From: Cyanobacteria bacterium M_surface_10_m1_298
GTDB taxonomy: Bacteria > Cyanobacteriota > Cyanobacteriia > PCC-6307 > Cyanobiaceae
Assembly: GCA_016882485.1 (NCBI GenBank)
Contig: VGPT01000012.1
Coordinates: 1 to 36,959, forward strand
Reading direction: 5' to 3'
DNA length: 36,959 nucleotides
A program made the translations under genes and the position numbers. Under the pieces are notes generated by a model. The model saw nothing but the letters and a program-made list of their open reading frames with translations. It was not told the origin of the DNA and did no database searches. Shown one piece after another: positions 30,920 through 36,959 of this stretch. Position 1 is the first letter of the stretch; each line of letters starts with the position of its first letter.

Positions 30920-31950
30920 GGGCGCGCCAGGGTGTTCACGCTGGCATGGGCCGTGGATCCGGCCCGCAGGGGATGCTTCGTGTTCTGCTCCAAGCGGATG
31001 CGCACGGGAAAGCGCTGCGGCACTTTGACCCAGTTGCCTGTGGCGTTCTGGGGCGGCAGCAGGGAGTAGTAGGCACCACTTCCCTGGCTGATGTTGATCA
31101 CCCTGCCGCGGAAGCTGACGCCCGGATACATATCGAGGGTCACTTTGGCCGGCATGCCATCGCGGATGCGGTGGATTTGAGTCTCCAGGTAGTTGGCATC
31201 GACCCACCAGTGGTTGTTGTCGACCAACGTGAACATGGCCTGGCCAGGTTTCACATACTGTCCAACACGGATGCTGAAGTTGTTGCTCACATAGGCATCC
31301 ATCGGCGCGTAGTAGCGCGTGTAGTTGAGATTCACCTTGGCGTTGCCCACAGCGGCCTTCAGGGCCCGAATCTTGGCGTCCTGTTCGTTGATCTGTTGTT
31401 CGAGGCGCCCGAGCTCGAGCGTGGCACCTTTCACCTTGGCCTTCGCTTCAAGCTTGGAGGCCTCAAATTCCTGGGCCTTCTCCAGGGAGACCACCTGTTG
31501 CTGCTCGAGGTAGGCGTAACGCTGTTGGTTGAGATCGATGATCCACTGGCTGGCCTGCTGGTCTTTCAGAGCCTGACGCGCCTGAAGCAACTGCTGCTGC
31601 AGCGCTCCCTTCTGGGCAACGGCGGCCTCCAGTTCATGCTGCTGCTGATCCACGCTGAGCTGAAAGGGAAGTGGCACGATCTCGTAGAGCAGCTGCCCTT
31701 TCTTCACGTAGACGTTGGGCTCCACCTTCACGGTTTTGATGTAGCCCTCCACATAGGGCGACACCGTCACGGTGTAGGCGTGCACGTAGGCGTCGTTGGT
31801 GGTGGGGAAGAAGTGGTTGTGAACGAAGTAGATCCCCAATCCTCCACCGACAACACCAACGGCTCCGGCAGCGATGAGTCGGGTGGATGGTCTTGTTTTC
31901 GCGCGGCTCTGGGCGCCGATCTCTGCGTTGCTGGCACCCGTCACACTCAC
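30916..31950 (-). CDS. HlyD/EmrA-type membrane fusion protein
   Basis: A 344-residue periplasmic adaptor. A single membrane helix is at about residues 25-45 (LIAAGAVGVVGGGLGIYF). Then comes a lipoyl-like half (SPYVEGYIKTVKVEPNVYVK), a coiled-coil hairpin at about 100-205, the second lipoyl half (YAPMDAYVSNNFSIRVGQYV) and a beta-barrel (WWVDANYLETQIHRIRDG, VSFRGRVINISQGSG). The order is that of EmrA. Start is GTG at 31950, with another GTG two codons in. It lies 30 bases after the MFS gene, the usual pump-adaptor arrangement, and converges on tolC. Confidence 0.92.
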   Translation of the reverse strand: MSVTGASNAEIGAQSRAKTRPSTRLIAAGAVGVVGGGLGIYFVHNHFFPTTNDAYVHAYTVTVSPYVEGYIKTVKVEPNVYVKKGQLLYEIVPLPFQLSVDQQQHELEAAVAQKGALQQQLLQARQALKDQQASQWIIDLNQQRYAYLEQQQVVSLEKAQEFEASKLEAKAKVKGATLELGRLEQQINEQDAKIRALKAAVGNAKVNLNYTRYYAPMDAYVSNNFSIRVGQYVKPGQAMFTLVDNNHWWVDANYLETQIHRIRDGMPAKVTLDMYPGVSFRGRVINISQGSGAYYSLLPPQNATGNWVKVPQRFPVRIRLEQNTKHPLRAGSTAHASVNTLARP

Positions 31951-31980
31951 GATCTGCCAGGGGCATCGACCGGCTCCAGA

Positions 31981-33561
31981 TTAGTTGGGCCGACTGGTTT
32001 TCGCTGCACTTTCAGGGCTGCGGTGCAACAGGGGCAGCACGGAGAGCACCAGTAGCACCACCCCCACCATGGTGGCGATGTTGATGAAGGTCACCACGGC
32101 CACCTGTTTGGCGATGGCTTTGTCGATCAGCTCCAGTGATCCCTGCGACCAGAGGTCGCCCTGGATTCCAAGCGGGTGCCCGCGAAGGGGAAGCTGATAC
32201 CTCTCCAGCGCGCCATGGGCCGCAAAGGTCTGCTCGCGAAAGCGCTCCCAGCTCCCCTGACTGCTCACGGTGCTGATGGCAGAACTCACCCCACCGGAGA
32301 GGGCTTTGGAGATATTGGTGCAGAAAAACAGCACGGAACTCGCGCTGGTCATCAGCTCGGCGGGCATGGTGGAGAACGACATCTGGATCTCCAGGCAATT
32401 GATCAGGGCAAAGCAGGCACCCACCGCAATCAGCTGAACCGTGATGTTGCTGTTGTTCTGCTGGGCTGAGGTGTAGGCCATCCAGAGGGCCGTGAGGGCG
32501 AAGCAGAAGATCGCTGCAGCACAGAGCTTTTTCTTGGCCGCAATGCTCCTGGCGATCAGATAGGGGCTCGCGCCGGGAGTCACCATTAGGCCGGTGAGGA
32601 TGGCGGAGACCACAAACGGAACAAAGGCCCAGGCATAGTTCTCGATCGTGTTATCCACAACCGTGACCAGGAAGTTGGGCACGATCGCGAAGATCATGAA
32701 CAGAAAAAACATCACGGAGCTCAGGTTGACTGTGCTCACGCAGTAGTTGATGTCTTGGAAGATGCGCAGATTGATTAGCTTCGGCACGCTGACTGTTCTC
32801 CAGCCGAACAGACCGATCAGCAGCAGGGCGCTCCAGAGCATCACGACATAGGTGGCGCTTTGAAACCACTCGCGTTGATTGCCCACCACCAAGGAGAGGG
32901 CCAGCAGACCAAAGCCCCCTGCCATCAAGCCGTAACCCAGCCAGTCGATTTCCGCTTCGGGGTTGCCCGCTGAGGGCGGCATCAGCCTGGCGATCACAGC
33001 CACCGCCGCCAGGGCCGTGAGCCCCAAGCCCACATACAGCACTCTCCAGCTCAGATACCAGGTCACAAAGGCGGAGAGGGGGATGCCGATGCTGGATCCA
33101 CTGACCAAGGCCAGCGCCACCAATCCCTTGCCCATCGGGGTGTATTTCTCCCCCAGCTGCCCTCCGAGATACCCCCCGGCGGCGGCGGGGATCACGCCGG
33201 CCCCCATCCCCTGGAGCACGCGCATCGCGATGAACAGTTGCGGGTCGCTGGCCATGGCACTGATCAGACAGGCCACCCCAAAGAGGCCAGGCCCAACGGT
33301 GGCAATCGCCTTGGAACCGACCCGTTCCCGCAGGCTCCCCAGCAGCGGCATGATCAACGCCGCTGGCACCAGGAACGACACCATGAACCACTCCGCCAGG
33401 TAGGGCGTGCCGCCGACATCCCCGCTGACATAGAGATGCGCTGGAACGCCCACCGAGTCGGTGGAGAAGAACACCAGCTCAAGCACCAAAAAACAGACCG
33501 CCACCACGCCTCGGTTGGTGAGCCAGAAGCTGCCGGGTTGGCCAGGGGCGGCTGCACTCAA
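31981..33561 (-). CDS. EmrB/QacA-type MFS efflux transporter (DHA2)
   Basis: A 526-residue proton-driven drug or metabolite exporter with about 14 membrane helices. Visible marks are LLGSLRERVGSK (motif A region after helix 2), RVLQGMGAGVIPAA (motif B), LALVSGSSIGIPLSAFV (motif C) and a long hydrophilic loop before the last helix (GSWERFREQTFAAHGALERY...). With the downstream HlyD adaptor and convergent TolC it would export substrates across both membranes; the substrate is unknown. The TTG start at 33561 gives a short, plausible N-terminus but has no Shine-Dalgarno sequence, so the start is uncertain. Confidence 0.9.
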   Translation of the reverse strand: MSAAAPGQPGSFWLTNRGVVAVCFLVLELVFFSTDSVGVPAHLYVSGDVGGTPYLAEWFMVSFLVPAALIMPLLGSLRERVGSKAIATVGPGLFGVACLISAMASDPQLFIAMRVLQGMGAGVIPAAAGGYLGGQLGEKYTPMGKGLVALALVSGSSIGIPLSAFVTWYLSWRVLYVGLGLTALAAVAVIARLMPPSAGNPEAEIDWLGYGLMAGGFGLLALSLVVGNQREWFQSATYVVMLWSALLLIGLFGWRTVSVPKLINLRIFQDINYCVSTVNLSSVMFFLFMIFAIVPNFLVTVVDNTIENYAWAFVPFVVSAILTGLMVTPGASPYLIARSIAAKKKLCAAAIFCFALTALWMAYTSAQQNNSNITVQLIAVGACFALINCLEIQMSFSTMPAELMTSASSVLFFCTNISKALSGGVSSAISTVSSQGSWERFREQTFAAHGALERYQLPLRGHPLGIQGDLWSQGSLELIDKAIAKQVAVVTFINIATMVGVVLLVLSVLPLLHRSPESAAKTSRPN

Positions 33562-33645
33562 GGCAGGAGGGGTGAGATCACCACAGTGTTGCTACGCCTG
33601 TCCCGCCGTGCAAAGCGGAGAATGGAGCCAATGCCGTTGCCCGTC

Positions 33646-34053
33646 ATGTCTGCCACCCATCGCCTCGGCCATGTCGCCCTGCGGGTGCAGGACATGGATC
33701 GGGCCAAGCGCTTCTACCTTGCTCTCGGCCTCCGCCTGACCTGGGAGGCCGACGATTGGTGTTATGTGCAGTGGCCCTCCAGCGGCGAGGGCATCGCCCT
33801 GCTAAGCCCGGACTACAAAGCTGCCGGCCCGCACTTCGCCTTCCATTTCCAGAACCGAGCGGAGGTGGATCAGATCCGAGAGCAACTGGTGGGCCAGGGA
33901 CACAGCTGCGGGCCGGTGCATGACCACCGGGATGGAACGGCCTCCTTTTATATGCAGGATCCCGAGGGCAACTGGCTCGAGATGCTCTATGAACCTGCTG
34001 CTGGTTTGCCCTCCAATGTTGGGGCCGCGCCGATTCCTTTGAACTACGCGTGA
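33646..34053 (+). CDS. VOC / glyoxalase-like protein
   Basis: A 135-residue single-chain vicinal-oxygen-chelate fold protein. The pattern is THRLGHVALRVQDMDRAKRFYLALGL with the first His ligand, WCYVQWPSSGEGIALLS, GPHFAFHFQNRAEVDQ with a second His region, and ASFYMQDPEGNWLEMLYEP with the closing Glu. These fit a metal-binding VOC enzyme such as glyoxalase I or a bleomycin-resistance-like dioxygenase fold; substrate unknown. ATG 33646 is used; ATGs at 33622 and 33631 are in frame. Its stop overlaps mutS2 by four bases (GTGA). Confidence 0.88.
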   Translation: MSATHRLGHVALRVQDMDRAKRFYLALGLRLTWEADDWCYVQWPSSGEGIALLSPDYKAAGPHFAFHFQNRAEVDQIREQLVGQGHSCGPVHDHRDGTASFYMQDPEGNWLEMLYEPAAGLPSNVGAAPIPLNYA

Positions 34054-36485
34054 CGGGCGAGACGCAGGCATCGATTCAGCAGGAAGCGCTCGAGCTGCTC
34101 GAGTGGCCGCGGCTGGCGCAGCATGTGGCCAGCTTTGCCAGCACGACCGCTGGTCGCACCCTGGCGGCGGCCTTGCCTTTGGCCAGCAGCCACGCTGAGA
34201 GCCTGCGCCTGTTGCTGGAGACCACGGAGCTGTTGGCTCTGGATGGTCTGACGGAGGGGGGGCTCAGCTTCCAGGGAGTGGCCGATCTGCAGCGGACTCT
34301 GCTGGTCTGCAGCAAGGGAGGGGTTGCCAGTGCTGATGACCTGCTGGAGCTGGCCACCACCTTGGGAGCAGCCCGGCGCCTGCGCCGACAGATCGATGAT
34401 CCCGAGTTGCGACCGGTCACCACCGCCCTGGTGGAGCCGCTGCGCACTCTCCCCGAGTTGGAGCAGCGCCTGCGCTTCTGCATTGAAGACGGTGGTCGGG
34501 TTGCCGATCGCGCCAGCCCCCCTCTGGCGGAGCTGCGGCGTCAGATTGCGGCCGCTCGCGCTGAGCGCCGCGATCGCCTCAATGAACTGCTGCGCCGCTA
34601 CGCCCCCCTGTTGCAGGACAGCGTGGTGGCCGAGCGCAATGGCCGGCCGGTGTTGGCTGTCAAAGCTGGCGCCGGCAGTCAGCTGCCTGGCCTGGTGCAT
34701 GACAGCTCAGCCTCCGGAAGCACCGTGTTTATCGAACCGCAGGCGGTGATTGTCCTGGGTAATCGACTCCGTCAGTTGGAGGGTGAGGAGCGTGATGCCG
34801 AACGGGTGGTGTTGCAGGAACTCAGCGCTCTGGTGGCCGAGGAGGTGCCGGCGCTTGAGCATCTGCAGCAGGTGTTAGTGCGGCTGGATCTGGCTGTGGC
34901 ACGCGCCCGCTACGGCGCCTGGCTCGGAGCGGTGCGCCCTGAGCTGGAGTCCGATCCGCTGGCGCCACTGCAGCTCGAAGGTCTTCGCCATCCCCTGCTG
35001 CTCTGGCAGGAGAAGAGACTGGGCGAGAAGGCCGTGGTTCCTGTCTCCCTGCAGGTCAATGCAGACCTGCGGGTGGTGGCGATCACAGGCCCCAACACCG
35101 GGGGCAAAACGGTCACTCTCAAGAGCGTTGGCCTGGCGGCCCTGATGGCCCGCGCGGGTCTGTTCCTGCCCTGTCAGGGGACACCGCGTCTGCCCTGGTG
35201 TGAGCAGGTGCTGGCTGACATTGGTGATGAACAGTCGCTCCAGCAGAGCCTCTCCACCTTCAGCGGGCACGTGCGGCGGATTGCTCGAATTCTTGAGGCC
35301 CTTCCTCCAGCGCAGTCCGATCTCTCCGCGGTCTGTGGTGCATCACTGGTGCTGCTGGATGAAGTTGGGGCGGGCACCGACCCAACCGAGGGAACGGCCC
35401 TGGCCATTGCCCTCTTGAGGCAGTTGGCGGATCGGGCCCGACTCACCATGGCCACCACCCACTTCGGGGAGCTCAAAGCTCTCAAATACAACGATCCCCG
35501 CTTCGAGAACGCCTCTGTGGCCTTCGACGTGGAGAGCTTGTCGCCGACCTATCACCTGCAATGGGGCATCCCTGGCCGCAGCAATGCGTTGGCGATCGCC
35601 ACGCGCCTCGGCTTGGATGCCGCGGTTCTGACGGAGGCCTCCACCCTGCTGGCTCCCCGTGGGGAGGGGGAGCTCAATCAGGTGATCGCTGGTTTGGAAA
35701 ATCAACGGCGGCGCCAACAGGAGGCCGCTGAGGAAGCTGCGGCTCTGCTGGCCCGCACGGAGCTGCTGCATGAGGAATTGCTGCAGCGCTGGCAGCAGCA
35801 GAAGGAACAGAGCGCGGAGTTGCAGGAGCAGCGCCGCCAGCAGCTGGAGCGCTCCATTCGCGATGGTCAACAGGAGGTGCGGCGCATCATCCGCCGCTTG
35901 CGGCATGGCCAGGGTGCCGATTCCAGCCGTCTCGGGGAGACGGCCCGTCGTGCCGGACAGAAGCTCAAGCAGCTCGAGCAGCAGCACCGTCCGCTGCCGG
36001 AGAGGCGTGAGCACAGGGGATGGCTCCCCAAGGTTGGCGATCGCGTGCGGGTCCTCTCCTTAGGCAAGGCCGGAGAGGTGTTGTCACTTTCCGATGATGG
36101 CCGTGAGCTCACCGTGCGCTGTGGGGTGATGCGTCTGAACCTGGAGCTTTCGGCCATTGAGGGGCTCCATGGGGAAAAACCGGAGCCGCCGCAACCTCAG
36201 GTGGCGATCCGCAGCCGGCGTAATCCCGCGAGCCGTGGCCCTGAGGTGCGAACGGAGCGCAACACCATTGATGTGCGCGGCATGCGCGTTCACGAAGCCG
36301 AAGCGGCGGTGGAAGAGCATCTTCGCGCCGCCAATGGTCCCGTTTGGGTGATCCATGGCATCGGCACGGGCAAGCTCAAGCGTGGCCTGAGGGAGTGGTT
36401 GGCCAGCGTGAGCTATGTGGAACGGGTCAGCGACGCCGAGCAGGGCGACGGCGGCCAGGGTTGCACTGTGATCTGGGTGAAGTAG
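34050..36485 (+). CDS. mutS2: MutS2 endonuclease/ATPase
   Basis: An 811-residue MutS2 that acts on recombination intermediates or on collided ribosomes; it lacks the mismatch-recognition domain of MutS. Residues about 1-330 are the lever/core helices. The ATPase has Walker A GPNTGGKT (347-354), LLDEVGAGTDP (Walker B) and MATTHFGELK. A long Gln/Glu/Arg-rich coiled coil (about 540-670) and a KOW-like strand segment follow. The C-terminal Smr nuclease domain is IDVRGMRVHEAEAAVEEHL...VIHGIGTGKLKRGLREWL. GTG start at 34050 overlaps the VOC stop. Three HIP1 sites lie in it. Confidence 0.96.
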   Translation: MTGETQASIQQEALELLEWPRLAQHVASFASTTAGRTLAAALPLASSHAESLRLLLETTELLALDGLTEGGLSFQGVADLQRTLLVCSKGGVASADDLLELATTLGAARRLRRQIDDPELRPVTTALVEPLRTLPELEQRLRFCIEDGGRVADRASPPLAELRRQIAAARAERRDRLNELLRRYAPLLQDSVVAERNGRPVLAVKAGAGSQLPGLVHDSSASGSTVFIEPQAVIVLGNRLRQLEGEERDAERVVLQELSALVAEEVPALEHLQQVLVRLDLAVARARYGAWLGAVRPELESDPLAPLQLEGLRHPLLLWQEKRLGEKAVVPVSLQVNADLRVVAITGPNTGGKTVTLKSVGLAALMARAGLFLPCQGTPRLPWCEQVLADIGDEQSLQQSLSTFSGHVRRIARILEALPPAQSDLSAVCGASLVLLDEVGAGTDPTEGTALAIALLRQLADRARLTMATTHFGELKALKYNDPRFENASVAFDVESLSPTYHLQWGIPGRSNALAIATRLGLDAAVLTEASTLLAPRGEGELNQVIAGLENQRRRQQEAAEEAAALLARTELLHEELLQRWQQQKEQSAELQEQRRQQLERSIRDGQQEVRRIIRRLRHGQGADSSRLGETARRAGQKLKQLEQQHRPLPERREHRGWLPKVGDRVRVLSLGKAGEVLSLSDDGRELTVRCGVMRLNLELSAIEGLHGEKPEPPQPQVAIRSRRNPASRGPEVRTERNTIDVRGMRVHEAEAAVEEHLRAANGPVWVIHGIGTGKLKRGLREWLASVSYVERVSDAEQGDGGQGCTVIWVK

Positions 36486-36494
36486 CTCGGCGCC

Positions 36495-36959
36495 TTAGGA
36501 GCTGAATGTGGGCAGCTGGGGAGCGGAGCTTGCTGGTGATCCAGCCGGCTCCTGAGTCATCGGAAGGGCTTCACCCGCCTGATCGAACAGGCGCCACCCA
36601 CTGGCATCGACTTCCAAGTGCACGGTTTCTCCTGGAACCAGGGCCTGATCGGGTTCGGCGCGGAGCTGCACCAGGTGGTCTCCTTCCAGCAGGCGGGCGG
36701 TGAGCACTTGCTCATTCCCCAGGCCCTCCACGTGACAGATCTCCGCCGCCAGATTGCGGTTGGTGGCTGGAGCGAGCTTGAGGTGCTCGGCCCGTAGGCC
36801 GCCGTTGAGTTCTTCTGCGCCGCCGCGGGCCTGCCATTGCAACAGCGCTTCGGCCATGGGGCCTTCGGGCATGAAGCGGCGACTTCCCAGTTGCAGTTGA
36901 CCCTGTCCGACACTGCGAACCGGCAGCAGATTCATCGGCGGGCTGCCGATGAACTGCGC
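36495..36959 (-). CDS. Sugar-type ABC transporter ATP-binding protein (C-terminal part)
   Basis: Only the last 154 residues are in the window; the gene continues beyond the right edge. The start of the fragment, QFIGSPPMNLLPV, is the hallmark that follows the ATPase domain in MalK/UgpC-type subunits. The rest is the OB/TOBE regulatory domain (GGLRAEHLKLAP, VEGLGNEQVLTARL, GDHLVQLRAEP, PGETVHLEVDASGWRLFD). A Ser/Pro-rich tail ends the protein. The Walker motifs would lie outside. Substrate unknown; in related cyanobacteria such ATPases serve sugar or compatible-solute uptake. It converges on mutS2 with a 9-base gap. Confidence 0.9.
   Translation of the reverse strand, partial: AQFIGSPPMNLLPVRSVGQGQLQLGSRRFMPEGPMAEALLQWQARGGAEELNGGLRAEHLKLAPATNRNLAAEICHVEGLGNEQVLTARLLEGDHLVQLRAEPDQALVPGETVHLEVDASGWRLFDQAGEALPMTQEPAGSPASSAPQLPTFSS

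Noticed and set aside
30946..32055. 369-residue plus-strand open frame opposite hlyD
   Set aside because: It is an antisense echo of the coiled-coil and lipoyl coding region. HlyD is clearly the real gene.
29267..33561. Efflux cassette as a mobile element
   Set aside because: No transposase, inverted repeat or duplicated edge was found. It may still be an insertion by homologous exchange.

Overview
The window is a G+C-rich chromosomal segment of a picocyanobacterium, most like the Synechococcus/Cyanobium group. This rests on the photosystem I gene psaE, the cyanobacteria-restricted regulator pair pipX-pipY, the cell-division gene sepF in line with der and proC, cyanobacterial families (DUF1823, DUF3086, DUF3119, DUF4079), an Mg-type HemB and eight HIP1 palindromes (GCGATCGC). 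The species assignment is inference. No transposase, integrase, CRISPR array, phage gene or rRNA was seen. Both ends cut genes: a CaMKII-association-domain/SnoaL-like protein on the left and an ABC transporter ATPase on the right.

Layout. (1) 1-2800, minus strand: psaE with its own intrinsic terminator, then mutM, mtnB, mtnC and a small SnoaL-fold gene. mtnB and mtnC belong to methionine salvage; the third salvage gene, mtnD, lies alone at 9.7-10.3 kb. (2) 2911-8132: a helical conserved protein of unknown function, recQ, a secreted triple-LysM protein with a Lys/Pro/Glu-rich repeat linker, and an ALDH3-type aldehyde dehydrogenase. (3) 8133-8540: a tRNA-Tyr/tRNA-Thr pair with a UUCG-type terminator. 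The 183 bases 8133-8315 hold no gene I can support. (4) 8634-13693: aroQ-miaE, mtnD, cobI-DUF4079, a DusB-like dihydrouridine synthase, DUF1823 and an L,D-transpeptidase. (5) 13780-18501, plus strand: der, ecfT-like, pipX, pipY, sepF, proC. (6) 18524-22617, minus strand: a tight run of a GPH sugar-type transporter, an MlaE-like lipid permease, DUF3119, DUF3086 and plsY, mostly with 4-base stop/start overlaps. (7) 22712-29184: tRNA-Gly, a GlgX-type debranching enzyme, a metal-site-less metallo-beta-lactamase-fold protein, HU, gluQRS, three small conserved-looking proteins and hemB. (8) 29267-33561: a TolC / HlyD(EmrA) / EmrB-type MFS tripartite efflux set. (9) 33646-36959: a VOC protein translationally coupled to mutS2, then the ABC ATPase fragment.

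The genome is extremely compact. All eight convergent junctions, including tRNA-Gly/glgX, are separated by 22 bases or fewer, and four pairs overlap by 4-8 bases, three of them through a 4-base CTAG or CTAA at the stops. About a third of the genes start with GTG or TTG. No gap between genes exceeds 300 bases.

I did not find a clearly new biological system. The best leads are the MlaE-DUF3119-DUF3086-PlsY run as a possible envelope-lipid module, the unknown helical protein divergent from psaE, the zinc-ribbon/exported small protein pair at 27.1-27.7 kb, the catalytically dead metallo-beta-lactamase-fold protein divergent from glgX, and an L,D-transpeptidase with no visible export signal.
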